NCBI RefSeq assembly: GCF_029504695.1 | Contig: NZ_JAQFIN010000009.1 | Location: forward strand, 62,001-126,000 | Direction: 5' to 3' | DNA: 64,000 nt | Source of the DNA: Parabacteroides sp. PF5-6 | GTDB lineage: Bacteria > Bacteroidota > Bacteroidia > Bacteroidales > Tannerellaceae | In this document: in pieces, positions 1 through 8,833 of the stretch | Numbering within the stretch: position 1 is the first letter of the stretch | Layout: every line of letters begins with the position of its first letter | Notes under the pieces: generated by a model | The model's input: the letters and a program-made list of their open reading frames with translations, nothing else | Database searches by the model: none | What the model was told of the DNA's origin: nothing | Position numbers and translations under genes: made by a program

Positions 1-204
1 GAAGTGGAAGTATATACATTCGAGCCTATATCTGTATGTCAGGAAAAAATGCAAACAGATGATTTTATGGGTAAAGAAGTTGCTGTTCCACTCTTTGTCA
101 AAAAAGAACAAACCCTTGCTCCTTCCCTTCAGATCTTTCGTTATACAAACCCTGCATTTAATACGATAATGACTTCCATTGTATCTAATCTCTTTGAACA
201 ATAG
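1..204 (+). CDS. 3' end of an unidentified gene (partial)
   Basis: The reading frame is open from the first base of the window and stops at 202-204, so this is the C-terminal 67 or so residues of a longer protein. An internal GTG at position 4 is unlikely to be the true start. The fragment ends in a short amphipathic tail (NPAFNTIMTSIVSNLFEQ). Its arrangement faintly recalls the C-terminus of a LysR-type effector domain, but this is too short to identify and no function is assigned. A strong bidirectional terminator follows. Confidence 0.5.
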   Translation, partial: EVEVYTFEPISVCQEKMQTDDFMGKEVAVPLFVKKEQTLAPSLQIFRYTNPAFNTIMTSIVSNLFEQ

Positions 205-224
205 ATGGATCAATTTTAAATAAT

Positions 225-266
225 AAAAAGGAATAGTCCTTCGAAAAGACTATTCCTTTTTGCTGT
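225..266. terminator. Bidirectional intrinsic terminator
   Basis: A perfect 14 bp stem (225-238 with 248-261) closes a 9-base loop. The arms begin in A5 and end in T5, so U-tracts are present in both directions. It sits between the convergent partial gene and the FKBP gene and would end both transcripts. Confidence 0.85.
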
Positions 267-294
267 TTTAATATTTCATCAATTTACTTCATCC

Positions 295-834
295 TCAAGG
301 TTCCACAATCTCTACCACCTCGACTTCGAATTTTAGGGTGGTGTATGCGGGGATGCCGGAGCTGCTACTGCTGCTGCCGTAGCCCATGTTGGAGTTCATC
401 CAGATTTCCCAGCGGTCGCCGACATGCATGTTCTGAAGGGCGGTGGAAAAGCCGTCGACCACACTCTTTACAGGGAAGTCGACTGCATTCTGATAGGGAG
501 GTTCAGCCGAGTCGAATACATCGCCGGCTTTCACGTTGATCTTGTCCGATTTATATGTGACCACGTAAGAGCCCGTATAATAACATTTTACCGTGCTGTT
601 GTAGTAGATCCGTTCGGTTCCCGTTCCTTCTTTCAATACTTTATAATAGATGGAACCGGCATTGCTCTGGGACTTTAATGCCTTATATTCCTTATTGGCA
701 GAGATCGTAAAGAAAGCTTCCTGGTTCAACTTGGCCCATTCCACGTCAACCTCTTCATCATCATCATCTCCGCAAGATGTGGCAACCATTGCACACAACA
801 TGATCATAGCCAGATACCAAAACTTTTTCATCAT
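295..834 (-). CDS. FKBP-type peptidyl-prolyl isomerase lipoprotein
   Basis: A 179-residue lipoprotein predicted to catalyse cis-trans isomerisation of X-Pro bonds in the cell envelope. The signal peptide ends in a lipobox with Cys21. The residues after it (CGDDDDEE) are the acidic run that in Bacteroidetes acts as a lipoprotein export signal, so the protein may face the cell surface. The second half is a single FKBP domain, with 'VKCYYTGSY', 'FDSA', 'VVDGFSTALQNMHVGDRWEIW' and a closing 'TLKFEVEVVEI' strand. A Ser run replaces part of the usual active-site loop, so activity is not certain. It starts 9 bp after glyS stops, suggesting one transcript. Confidence 0.88.
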   Translation of the reverse strand: MMKKFWYLAMIMLCAMVATSCGDDDDEEVDVEWAKLNQEAFFTISANKEYKALKSQSNAGSIYYKVLKEGTGTERIYYNSTVKCYYTGSYVVTYKSDKINVKAGDVFDSAEPPYQNAVDFPVKSVVDGFSTALQNMHVGDRWEIWMNSNMGYGSSSSSSGIPAYTTLKFEVEVVEIVEP

Positions 835-843
835 TACTCGTTT

Positions 844-2385
844 TTAAATTATTTCTTTCAACATTGTTTTCATACTTACCTTTTCGGTAATAATAGCCTC
901 CAATTGATCGATCGCTACGCGTTCCTGTTCCATCGTGTCGCGGAAACGGATCGTGACGCAGTTGTCTTCCAACGTCTGGTGGTCTACCGTGATACAATAA
1001 GGCGTACCGATCGCATCCTGGCGGCGGTAGCGTTTACCGATCGAATCCTTTTCATCATACTGGCAACGGAAGTCGAAGCGCAACATATTGATAATCTCTT
1101 CTGCTTTTTCAGGCAGTCCGTCTTTCTTGACCAGCGGCATCACCGCCAGTTTAACAGGTGCCAACGCAGGAGGTAATTTCAATACGACACGTGATTCTCC
1201 GTTTTCCAATGTCTCTTCGCAATAAGCGCCGGCCAACACACTCAGGAAGCAGCGGTCGACCCCGATAGAAGTCTCCACCACATAGGGTGTATAGCTCTTA
1301 TTCAATTCCGGATCGAAGTATTGCAGTTTCTTACCCGAGAACTTCTCATGCTGGCTCAGGTCGAAGTCGGTCCGGCTATGGATACCTTCCACTTCTTTGA
1401 ATCCGAAAGGCATTTCGAATTCGATATCGGTCGCCGCGTTCGCATAATGCGCCAGTTTTTCATGATCATGGTAGCGGTATTTTTTATCGCCCAAGCCCAT
1501 GGCTTTGTGCCATTTCAGGCGGAATTCGCGCCAGCGGTTGAACCATTCCATCTCTTCTCCCGGACGAACGAAGAACTGCATCTCCATCTGTTCGAATTCG
1601 CGCATGCGGAAAATGAACTGACGGGCAACGATCTCATTGCGGAACGCCTTACCGATCTGCGCGATACCGAAAGGTATTTTCATGCGGCCGGTCTTCTGTA
1701 CGTTCAGGAAGTTCACAAATATACCCTGTGCTGTTTCCGGACGGAGATAGATCTTGGTCGCCCCATCGGCAGTCGAGCCCATATCGGTCGAGAACATGAG
1801 ATTGAACTGACGCACTTCGGTCCAGTTGCGCGAGCCGGATATCGGGCAAACGATTTCACAATCCAGAATGATCTGACGAAGGTCTTCCAGGTTCGAATCG
1901 TTCAACGCCGTGGCAAAACGATTGTGGATCTCATCCCATTTTGCCTGGTATTCCAATACGCGTGCATTCGTAGCGCGGAACTGGGCTTCGTCGAAGGCTT
2001 CACCAAAACGTTTGGCCGCTTTGGCCACTTCTTTATCCATCTTCTCTTCGATCTTCGCCAGGTGGTCTTCGATCAAGACATCGGCGCGATAGCGTTTCTT
2101 GGAGTCTTTATTGTCGATCAACGGATCATTGAATGCGTCCACATGGCCGGATGCTTTCCAGATGGTCGGATGCATAAAGATCGCCGAATCGATCCCGACG
2201 ACATTCTCATGCAAGAGCGTCATGCTGTCCCACCAGTATTTCTTGATGTTATTTTTCAATTCAACCCCATTCTGCCCGTAATCGTATACTGCGCCCAGCC
2301 CGTCATAGATCTCCGATGAGGGAAAGACAAAACCATACTCCTTACAGTGCGAAACCAACTTCTTGAAAACATCTTCTTGTGCCAT
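844..2385 (-). CDS. glyS: Glycyl-tRNA synthetase (alpha2 type)
   Basis: Charges tRNA-Gly with glycine in the cytoplasm. The 513-residue length and single chain identify the homodimeric bacterial/eukaryotic type rather than the alpha2-beta2 type. Visible features are the N-terminal 'YGFVFPSSEIYDGLGAVYDYG' region, class II motif 2 (FRNEIVARQFIFRMREFEQ) and motif 3 (GVDRCFLSVLAGAY), then the C-terminal anticodon-binding domain ('APVKLAVMPLVKKDG'). The ATG at 2385 gives the full N-terminus. It is the first gene of a two-gene unit with the FKBP lipoprotein and is transcribed away from the palindrome cassette at 2492-2573. Confidence 0.97.
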   Translation of the reverse strand: MAQEDVFKKLVSHCKEYGFVFPSSEIYDGLGAVYDYGQNGVELKNNIKKYWWDSMTLLHENVVGIDSAIFMHPTIWKASGHVDAFNDPLIDNKDSKKRYRADVLIEDHLAKIEEKMDKEVAKAAKRFGEAFDEAQFRATNARVLEYQAKWDEIHNRFATALNDSNLEDLRQIILDCEIVCPISGSRNWTEVRQFNLMFSTDMGSTADGATKIYLRPETAQGIFVNFLNVQKTGRMKIPFGIAQIGKAFRNEIVARQFIFRMREFEQMEMQFFVRPGEEMEWFNRWREFRLKWHKAMGLGDKKYRYHDHEKLAHYANAATDIEFEMPFGFKEVEGIHSRTDFDLSQHEKFSGKKLQYFDPELNKSYTPYVVETSIGVDRCFLSVLAGAYCEETLENGESRVVLKLPPALAPVKLAVMPLVKKDGLPEKAEEIINMLRFDFRCQYDEKDSIGKRYRRQDAIGTPYCITVDHQTLEDNCVTIRFRDTMEQERVAIDQLEAIITEKVSMKTMLKEII

Positions 2386-2491
2386 ATTTCTTATGCTTTA
2401 AACTTCTAACTTCTAACTCACAACTTCTTAGAAAGGTGCAAAGTAACGAAAAAATATTCAAACCACTAAGGCGCTCACGTAGTTTGAAAAT

Positions 2492-2573
2492 AAAACATTG
2501 CGCTTTTGTCGACAAAACACCGCACTTTTGTCGACAAAACATTAATGTTTTACAAACAAAACACCGGTGTTTT
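2492..2573. repeat. Palindrome cassette A (4 units, 22 bp period)
   Basis: Four 16 bp units start at 2492, 2514, 2536 and 2558, separated by 6 bp spacers (gtcgac, gtcgac, acaaac). All have the form AAAAC-N6/7-TTTT. Units 3 (aaaacattaatgtttt) and 4 (aaaacaccggtgtttt) are perfect palindromes; units 1 and 2 are imperfect. The cassette lies in the gap between divergent glyS and the Gfo/Idh gene, 25 bp upstream of the -7 box at 2598. The name is mine. Confidence 0.9.
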
Positions 2574-2597
2574 GAAGTTTAATTCGAGAGAACCACT

Positions 2598-2605
2598 TAT
2601 ATTTG
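2598..2605 (+). promoter_or_regulatory. -7 promoter box of the Gfo/Idh gene
   Basis: TATATTTG matches the Bacteroidetes -7 consensus TAnnTTTG. It lies 57 bp before the start codon at 2663. Confidence 0.55.
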
Positions 2606-2662
2606 TCGTTTAAATCATGTTCGTGTTTGCGCAAACATCAAATAACTAAATAGATATTTACC

Positions 2663-4102
2663 ATGAATTCAAACGAAAATTCCCGCCGCTTGTTCCTCAA
2701 ACAAGCACTTGCGCTTTCAGCAGCCACCGCAGTCCCCACGTTCTGGACACCGGCCAAAGCCGGTATTATTCCCGGAGCCCCTCGTGTCAGTGCGAATGAT
2801 AAAGTGAATCTTGCCTTGATCGGTATCGGAAACCGGGGCGGTGAGATCGCGAAAGACTTTATTAAAACCGGTATGTGTAACATCGTCGCCCTGTGCGATG
2901 TGGATATGGGAGCACCTCATACGCAGGAGTTGATTTCCATGTATCCGAATGTGCCCCGTTTCCAGGATTTCCGGAAGATGTTCGACAAGATGGCCGGACA
3001 GATCGATGCGGTGACGGTAGGTGTGCCCGACCATGCCCACTTCCCGATCACGATGGAGGCGATGGCGCATGGCAAGCATGTGTATGTGGAGAAACCGATG
3101 GCTCGCACGTTCAACGAGGTGGAACTGATGATGAAAGGCGAAAAGAAATACGGTGTGGTCACTCAGATGGGTAACCAGGGCCATTCCGAAGGCAACTACT
3201 TCCAGTTCAAAGCCTGGAAAGAAGCCGGAATTATCAAAGACGTTCGGGCGGTGACCGGTCATATGAATAACCCGCGCCGCTGGCATAGCTTCGATCCGCG
3301 CATCGTCAGCTATCCCAAAGGGGAAGCGATCCCTTCCACGATGGACTGGGATACCTGGTTGGGTGTAACGCAACACCATGATTTCAACGCACACGCCTAT
3401 CATAACGGACAGTGGAGATGCTGGTACGACTTCGGGATGGGTGTTCTGGGCGACTGGGGCGCGCATATCCTGGATACGATCCATGAATTCCTGGATCTGG
3501 GATTACCGACGGAGATCAAGCCGATCTATCTGAAAGATCATAATCCGTTCTTCTATCCGATGTCGTCGACCCTTGAATTTAAGTTCCCCGAACGCGGAAA
3601 TATGCCGGCAGTGGATATCACCTGGTACGATGGGTTAGACAATATCCCGGCCGTGCCCGATGGTTATGGCGTTTCCGAGATCGATCCGAACATCCCGACC
3701 GTTGCCGGAGGAAAGATCCAGCCCGCGAAACTGAATCCGGGGAAAGAAATCTATACCGATACGTTCACGTTCAAAGGCGGCTCACACGGTAGCACCCTTT
3801 CGATCATCCCCAATGAGGTAGCGAAAGATATGGCCGGCAAACTGCCCGAAGTGCCCAAAAGCCCGTCGAACCACTTCGAGAACTTCCTATTGAGCTGTAT
3901 GGGTAAAGAAAAACCCCGCTCGCCGTTCTCCATCGCCGGCCCGTTAAGCCAGGTGTTCTGCCTGGGTGTCTTGAGCCAGTGGACCGGCCAGAAACTCTTG
4001 TTCGACCGCGAAAAGAAAATGATCACCAACAACCCGGTGGCTAACCAACTGCTCTACGGCGCCGTCCCCCGTCAGGGCTGGGAACAGTATTATAAAGTAT
4101 AA
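2663..4102 (+). CDS. Tat-exported Gfo/Idh/MocA family oxidoreductase
   Basis: A 479-residue NAD(P)-dependent sugar oxidoreductase. A twin-arginine signal (R8-R9 in SRRLFLK) and a hydrophobic stretch to about residue 30 predict export in folded form with its cofactor. The Rossmann fold starts at 'VNLALIGIGNRGGE', followed by the family's 'EKPMART' motif and the C-terminal Gfo/Idh domain ('DWGAHILDTIHEFLDLG'). Exported relatives in Bacteroidetes act on glycosides, some through 3-keto intermediates, but the substrate here cannot be read from sequence. It is a single gene with its own promoter and terminator. Confidence 0.9.
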   Translation: MNSNENSRRLFLKQALALSAATAVPTFWTPAKAGIIPGAPRVSANDKVNLALIGIGNRGGEIAKDFIKTGMCNIVALCDVDMGAPHTQELISMYPNVPRFQDFRKMFDKMAGQIDAVTVGVPDHAHFPITMEAMAHGKHVYVEKPMARTFNEVELMMKGEKKYGVVTQMGNQGHSEGNYFQFKAWKEAGIIKDVRAVTGHMNNPRRWHSFDPRIVSYPKGEAIPSTMDWDTWLGVTQHHDFNAHAYHNGQWRCWYDFGMGVLGDWGAHILDTIHEFLDLGLPTEIKPIYLKDHNPFFYPMSSTLEFKFPERGNMPAVDITWYDGLDNIPAVPDGYGVSEIDPNIPTVAGGKIQPAKLNPGKEIYTDTFTFKGGSHGSTLSIIPNEVAKDMAGKLPEVPKSPSNHFENFLLSCMGKEKPRSPFSIAGPLSQVFCLGVLSQWTGQKLLFDREKKMITNNPVANQLLYGAVPRQGWEQYYKV

Positions 4103-4129
4103 GAACTTATATACTTGGTTATATAGAGA

Positions 4130-4158
4130 AGAGACCTTGCTTTGCGAGGTCTCTTTTG
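4130..4158 (+). terminator. Intrinsic terminator after the Gfo/Idh gene
   Basis: Stem agagacct (4130-4137) pairs with aggtctct (4147-4154) over a 9-base loop, followed by TTT. Confidence 0.75.
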
Positions 4159-4205
4159 TTTTCCATCCCAATCCTGTAAATAAATCTTCATTCACTTGGA
4201 GTTAT

Positions 4206-4226
4206 GTAATTTATAAATTACCTTTG
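4206..4226 (+). promoter_or_regulatory. Toxin-antitoxin promoter with overlapping operator palindrome
   Basis: A perfect 16 bp palindrome (gtaatttataaattac, 4206-4221) overlaps the -7 box TACCTTTG at 4219-4226. A repressor bound here would block the promoter, as expected for autoregulation by the XRE antitoxin. The -7 box ends only 4 bp before the GTG start of the toxin, so the mRNA is probably leaderless or nearly so. Confidence 0.65.
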
Positions 4227-4230
4227 TGGT

Positions 4231-4578
4231 GTGAAAGTTAGAGAAGTCATAACGTACAAAGATTACTTTGATGAGTTTTTTCAGAAGCAGCCGCAAAAAA
4301 TCCGAGATAAAATCATCAAAATATTAGACATTATTGAACATGTTGACCGCATACCTCAAACTTACTTTAAATATATCGAGGGGACAAGCGGACTGTTTGA
4401 GATTCGCATACAGTTTGGGAATAATATTTTTCGTGTGTTCTGCTTCTTTGACGGCAACAAACTGGTTGTCCTGCTGACAGGTTTCCAGAAAAAAACACAA
4501 AAAACACCTCCAATGGAAATAAGGAAGGCAGAAAGATTAATGGTTGAATATTACGAAGAAAAAAGAAAGGAAATATGA
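4231..4578 (+). CDS. RelE/HigB-like toxin of a type II toxin-antitoxin system
   Basis: A 115-residue protein of the RelE/ParE superfamily (phage Gp49/HigB-like branch), whose members usually cleave mRNA on the ribosome. Typical traits are the small size, the basic helical N-terminus (YKDYFDEFFQKQPQKIRDKI), and the core 'GTSGLFEIRIQFGNNIFRVFCFFDGNKLVVLLTGFQKKTQKTP' with a terminal Lys-rich segment. The start is GTG at 4231; no in-frame ATG lies close by. The stop is 1 bp before the antitoxin ATG. Toxin-first order is the HigBA arrangement. Catalytic residues are not assigned. Confidence 0.88.
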   Translation: MKVREVITYKDYFDEFFQKQPQKIRDKIIKILDIIEHVDRIPQTYFKYIEGTSGLFEIRIQFGNNIFRVFCFFDGNKLVVLLTGFQKKTQKTPPMEIRKAERLMVEYYEEKRKEI

Positions 4579-4579
4579 C

Positions 4580-4870
4580 ATGAATACAAAAACATTAGAT
4601 CAAATAAAGGACAAGTACTACGGGGAATATGGAACACCTGAGCGTGACAGGCTTGAAAGAGAGCTTGAGGCTTTGCGTATCGGCTTTAAAATACGGAGTG
4701 CAAGAGAAAAAATGGGAATAACACAAGCGGAACTGGCAAACCGCATCGATAAAAAACGGACTTTCATCTCAAAAGTAGAAAACGACGGTGAAAATATCAC
4801 TCTCAAAACACTGTTCGATATCGTTGAGCACGGACTTGGAGGTAAACTTAATATTGAAGTACAGATATAG
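4580..4870 (+). CDS. XRE-family (HigA-like) antitoxin
   Basis: A 96-residue helix-turn-helix protein that should bind and neutralise the upstream toxin and repress their shared promoter. Residues after about 40 form the XRE domain: 'IRSAREKMGITQAELANRI' then 'RTFISKVENDGENITLKTL'. The ATG at 4580 is chosen over an upstream in-frame codon at 4544, because that would overlap the toxin by 35 bp and AAAGGAAAT precedes 4580. The palindrome at 4206-4221 is its likely operator. Confidence 0.9.
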   Translation: MNTKTLDQIKDKYYGEYGTPERDRLERELEALRIGFKIRSAREKMGITQAELANRIDKKRTFISKVENDGENITLKTLFDIVEHGLGGKLNIEVQI

Positions 4871-4944
4871 CCCCCTATAAAAAATTAAAGGCTGTCTCAC
4901 GACAACCCCTAACCAACTTTGTTAACCTTAAATCTAATACTATT

Positions 4945-5007
4945 ATGAAAAAACCACAATGCAAAGATACGGCCTCAGAAGGCTCCTGTCAAGACTTTTC
5001 TGTGTAA
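4945..5007 (+). CDS. Possible 20-residue micro-ORF in a structured leader
   Basis: ATG at 4945 opens a 20-codon frame (MKKPQCKDTASEG... ending DFSV) closed by TAA. It is preceded by a small hairpin (ggctgtc/gacaacc, about 4891-4908) and an A/T-rich stretch of the kind found before Bacteroidetes starts. It has two Cys and no hydrophobic segment. It could be a leader peptide or chance; the 150 bp after it hold no other gene before the acyltransferase. Confidence 0.25.
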   Translation: MKKPQCKDTASEGSCQDFSV

Positions 5008-5161
5008 TATATGTTAAGCATTGGAAGGATTATTGCCAAAAAGTGTTACCCAACATAAATCTTTACATAATGCTATTAAAATCTACTAAAATTAACTACC
5101 AAACACACCTTGGTTTTAAAATTTCCGTATTTTCGTTCGCTGAATTATTAACGACTATTCC

Positions 5162-6310
5162 ATGAAAACTACAACTGTTGCCCCCCGTGAACAGATCGGG
5201 TGGATTGACTTCTTACGTGTGTTAGCCTGTTTCCTCGTGATCGTGTCCCATTCCTGTGACCCGTTTGTCGGGAAGTTCGACAATAATTATCCGGAGTTCT
5301 TCAACGGAGCGCTGATCGGCAGTATGGTGCGGTGCTGCGTGCCGCTGTTTGTGATGATGTCGGGCGTTTTATTACTACCGGTGAAGATGGATATGCCGTC
5401 GTTCTACTCCAAGCGGACCAAGCGATTATTTATTCCTTTCCTGTTCTGGTCGCTGATGCTACCGGTACTTTATTATCTGTATGTGAATTATTCCGGCATA
5501 GAGATTATCAGTCCGAATATCCTGCCGGAAGATTATACGCTGGCGCGGACTTTCGAGAAGATGTACACCTTCGTTTTCAATTTCAACTATGATACAACCG
5601 TACTCTGGTATGTGTATATGCTGATCGGGCTCTATCTGTTTATGCCGATCATCAGTGCCTGGCTGGTGCAAGCCGAACGGAGGGATATCCGGTGGTTCCT
5701 GTATATCTGGGGTGTTTCGATGATCCTGCCTTATGTGCAGATGGCAGCACCTTACCTGGGCTATACCGGCAACTACGGCAATATGGGGATCTGGGGCATC
5801 TGCGACTGGAACCCGTATGGTATGGTGTATTACTTCTCCGGCTTCCTGGGTTATCTGGTATTGGCGTATTATCTGGTACACCATCCGTTGAACTGGAGCT
5901 GGCGTAAGACCCTGAGCGTTGCCATCCCGCTGTTTCTTGCCGGTTACGGTATTACCGCCGGAGGCTATCTATTGACGCAACACTATTATCCGGGTAGCTT
6001 TGCCAATCTGGAGATTATCTGGTACTTCGCGGGCATCAATGTCTTTATGATGACTTTTGGAATCTTTATCATCGTGCAAAAGCTGAAGATCCAATCCACC
6101 CCTTTGCTCCGGAAGGTAGCGGGACTGACCTACGGCATCTTCCTTTCTCACTTTATCCTCGTGCAATGGGGCTACGACCTGATCTATCCGAACCTGCCCG
6201 TTCCTCCGGCCGTGAAGATCCTCTTGATTGCCACATTCGCTTTCAGCATCTCCCTTTGCGTCACCTGGCTGTTGAGTCTGAATAAGGTGACACGAAAGAC
6301 AGTGATGTAA
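5162..6310 (+). CDS. Acyltransferase 3 family membrane protein (OafA/YrhL-like)
   Basis: A 382-residue inner-membrane protein with about ten hydrophobic segments. The family moves acetyl or other acyl groups from the cytoplasm onto surface sugars or other envelope molecules. The N-terminal signature 'IGWIDFLRVLACFLVIVSHS' holds the conserved Arg and His (R19 and H30 regions), and 'CCVPLFVMMSGVLLL' follows. It stands alone between a toxin-antitoxin pair and a peptidase, so its acceptor is unknown; the glycan cluster from 16.6 kb is one candidate user. The ATG at 5162 gives the usual short cytoplasmic N-tail. Confidence 0.88.
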   Translation: MKTTTVAPREQIGWIDFLRVLACFLVIVSHSCDPFVGKFDNNYPEFFNGALIGSMVRCCVPLFVMMSGVLLLPVKMDMPSFYSKRTKRLFIPFLFWSLMLPVLYYLYVNYSGIEIISPNILPEDYTLARTFEKMYTFVFNFNYDTTVLWYVYMLIGLYLFMPIISAWLVQAERRDIRWFLYIWGVSMILPYVQMAAPYLGYTGNYGNMGIWGICDWNPYGMVYYFSGFLGYLVLAYYLVHHPLNWSWRKTLSVAIPLFLAGYGITAGGYLLTQHYYPGSFANLEIIWYFAGINVFMMTFGIFIIVQKLKIQSTPLLRKVAGLTYGIFLSHFILVQWGYDLIYPNLPVPPAVKILLIATFAFSISLCVTWLLSLNKVTRKTVM

Positions 6311-6332
6311 GCCGCAAACAGAAAAAAGTCCT

Positions 6333-6340
6333 TATCTTTG
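6333..6340 (+). promoter_or_regulatory. -7 promoter box of the S9 peptidase gene
   Basis: TATCTTTG matches TAnnTTTG and lies 49 bp before the ATG at 6390. Confidence 0.6.
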
Positions 6341-6389
6341 TATGCAGTTACTAAATGAGTGAAACGACACAATCTAAATTAAAAAGCAC

Positions 6390-8822
6390 ATGAAAAAGAT
6401 TCTTTTTGTCCTTTTCCTTTTTACCTGTAGTTTGAGTATACAGGCTCAATCTTCGGCGGAGCGCTTGCCGGGCTATACACAAGCCGAACGGTTTGCCGAT
6501 GGTAAACTATCCACGATGCTGTTCTCTACATCCGTTGATCCGCATTGGTTCCAGAAAGGGAACCACTTCTGGTATGAATACAAAACCAGCGAAGGGAATG
6601 TCTGGTATGTGGTTGATCCTACCGCCCGGACGAAACGTCCGCTCTTCGACCTGGACAAACTGGCCGCCGAGCTGACCGAGATCGTGAAAGATCCGTATAC
6701 CGCCCAACAACTGCCTATCCGGAAGCTGGAGGCACAGGAAGACGGTCGTTCATTCACTTTCCAGATCACCTCTTCAAAGGATGCGCCGAAAGATACCACC
6801 GACAAAAGTAAAAAGAGAGAAAAAGAAATCTTCTTCTTCTCGTACGACTATCCGACACAGAAGCTGACACACCTGAAAGACAAAAAGAAAGATCCGGAAC
6901 ACCCCGACTGGGCTTCGGTCTCTCCCGACGGAAAGACTGTGGTCTATGCCAAGGATCTCAACCTGTACCGGATGTCACGGGAAGACTATGAGAAACTGAA
7001 AAAAGACGATAAAGACAGTACCGTCACCGAGATTCAGCTGACCACCATGGGCGTGAAAGACTTTGGTTTCGGACAGCCCCGCACCCTATTGAATACGGAT
7101 ACGCTCTGCAACGGCAAACGCCGGTACGCCGGAGGCATTGTCTGGTCGCCCGACAGCCGTCATTTCGCAACCACGCTGACCGACAGCCGTGCCGTCAAAG
7201 AGCTTTGGGTGATCGATGTGACAGCCAACCCCCGCCCTACCCTCGAATCGTATAAATATCAGATGCCGGGTGAGAAAGAGTCGCCTATCCAGCACCTCTA
7301 CCTCTTCGATCTAAATAACGATACATACAAAGAGATCAACACCGCCGCCTTTAAGGATCAGACCATTCAGCTGGCACGCCAGCCCCGCTTGCAGAAACAG
7401 CGCGATATGAAAGACCAGCCCTCCTGCTGGTTGGGCGATAACAATCGCTTCTTCCTGACTCGTTTGAGTCGTGACCTGCATCGGGTCGATATCTGTTCGT
7501 ACACCCTGGGTGAAGATACGATCCGCCCGGTGATCGAGGAACGCATGAACACCTATATCGAAGTACGCCCATTGGCCGCTCTTGCCGGAGGCAAAGAACT
7601 GATCCATTGGAGCGAACGCGACGGCTGGGCGCACCTCTATCTCTACGACGACAAGGGCAACCTGAAGAAACGCCTGACCTCCGGCGCATGGCATGTGGAC
7701 GAGATCGTGAAGGTCGACGAAGCCCGCCGCATCGTTTATTTCACCGGCAACGGGAAAGAGAGCGGTGAGAATCCCTATTACGAACATCTTTACCGGGTCA
7801 ACCTCGACGGCAGCGGCTTGCAGATGGTCACACCCGGCGATTACTTCCATACGGCGCGTATCGACGACAACGCACAGTTTATCGTGCACAACTACTCACG
7901 CGTCAATACAATCCCGGCGACCGACCTGCTCGACGCTACCGGACGCAAGGTGATGGATCTGGAACAAAGCGATTTCTCTCAACTCTTTGCCGCCGGTTAT
8001 CAGTTCCCCGAACCTTTCAAGGTGAAAGCGAAAGACGGTATTACGGACCTGTACGGGGTGATGTATAAACCTTTCAATTTTGACTCGACAAAGGTCTATC
8101 CGATCATCGACTATGTCTATCCCGGTCCACAGGTGGAAGGAACCAATTATCCGTTTACCCGCATGAGCGTGCGCACCGACCGCCTGGCACAGGCCGGCTT
8201 TATCGTGATCACGGTAGGTAACCGGGGCGGACATCCCAGCCGGTCGAAATGGTATCACAACTACGGCTACGGCAACCTGCGCGATTACGGGTTGGAAGAC
8301 CAGAAAGCAGCGATCATTCAGTTGGCCGACAAACATAAATTTATTGATATCAACCGTGTAGGGATCCACGGCCATTCGGGTGGTGGTTTTATGTCGACCG
8401 CGGCATTGATGCAGTTGCCCGACTTCTTCAAGGTAGCCGTCTCTTGTGCCGGAAACCACGACAACCGGATTTACAACCGCTGGTGGAGTGAGACCCATCA
8501 CGGCGTGAAAGAGGAAGTCAATGAGAAAGGCGATACCACCTTTGTGTACAGTATCAAGAGCAATCCGGAATTGGCCAAGCAGCTGAAAGGGCATCTCCTG
8601 TTGGTACACGGTGAGATCGACAACAATGTACATCCGGGCAATACTTCCCGTGTTGTGGAAGCATTGATCCGCGCCAACAAACGCTTCGATATGCTGATGC
8701 TGCCGACACAACGTCACGGATTCGGCGATATGGATGAGTACTTCTACTGGCGCATGGTCGATTACTTCTCCCAACACCTGCTGGGCGAAGCGGAGAAGTC
8801 GGTTGATATTCCGAAGCGATAG
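6390..8822 (+). CDS. S9 family prolyl oligopeptidase (dipeptidyl peptidase IV-like)
   Basis: An 810-residue secreted serine peptidase. A signal peptide (MKKILFVLFLFTCSLSIQAQ) targets it to the periplasm. An N-terminal beta-propeller with WD-like repeats ('WASVSPDGKTVVYAKD', 'GGIVWSPDSRHFATT') precedes the C-terminal alpha/beta hydrolase. The catalytic triad can be placed: Ser663 in GHSGGG, Asp744 in GEIDNNVHP and His776 in QRHGFGD. DPP4-type enzymes remove X-Pro dipeptides, but other exo-dipeptidase specificities occur in Bacteroidetes. It is monocistronic, with its own -7 box and a strong terminator. Confidence 0.92.
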   Translation: MKKILFVLFLFTCSLSIQAQSSAERLPGYTQAERFADGKLSTMLFSTSVDPHWFQKGNHFWYEYKTSEGNVWYVVDPTARTKRPLFDLDKLAAELTEIVKDPYTAQQLPIRKLEAQEDGRSFTFQITSSKDAPKDTTDKSKKREKEIFFFSYDYPTQKLTHLKDKKKDPEHPDWASVSPDGKTVVYAKDLNLYRMSREDYEKLKKDDKDSTVTEIQLTTMGVKDFGFGQPRTLLNTDTLCNGKRRYAGGIVWSPDSRHFATTLTDSRAVKELWVIDVTANPRPTLESYKYQMPGEKESPIQHLYLFDLNNDTYKEINTAAFKDQTIQLARQPRLQKQRDMKDQPSCWLGDNNRFFLTRLSRDLHRVDICSYTLGEDTIRPVIEERMNTYIEVRPLAALAGGKELIHWSERDGWAHLYLYDDKGNLKKRLTSGAWHVDEIVKVDEARRIVYFTGNGKESGENPYYEHLYRVNLDGSGLQMVTPGDYFHTARIDDNAQFIVHNYSRVNTIPATDLLDATGRKVMDLEQSDFSQLFAAGYQFPEPFKVKAKDGITDLYGVMYKPFNFDSTKVYPIIDYVYPGPQVEGTNYPFTRMSVRTDRLAQAGFIVITVGNRGGHPSRSKWYHNYGYGNLRDYGLEDQKAAIIQLADKHKFIDINRVGIHGHSGGGFMSTAALMQLPDFFKVAVSCAGNHDNRIYNRWWSETHHGVKEEVNEKGDTTFVYSIKSNPELAKQLKGHLLLVHGEIDNNVHPGNTSRVVEALIRANKRFDMLMLPTQRHGFGDMDEYFYWRMVDYFSQHLLGEAEKSVDIPKR

Positions 8823-8833
8823 ATACAAGACAA

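Noticed and set aside
1321-2319. 332-codon frame antisense to glyS
   Set aside because: It is a shadow of the strongly conserved glyS coding strand and has no family features.
2492-2573. CRISPR-like array (and likewise cassettes B-I)
   Set aside because: The 22 bp period, 6 bp spacers and diverged units do not fit CRISPR repeats of 24-40 bp with spacers of about 30 bp, and no cas genes are present.
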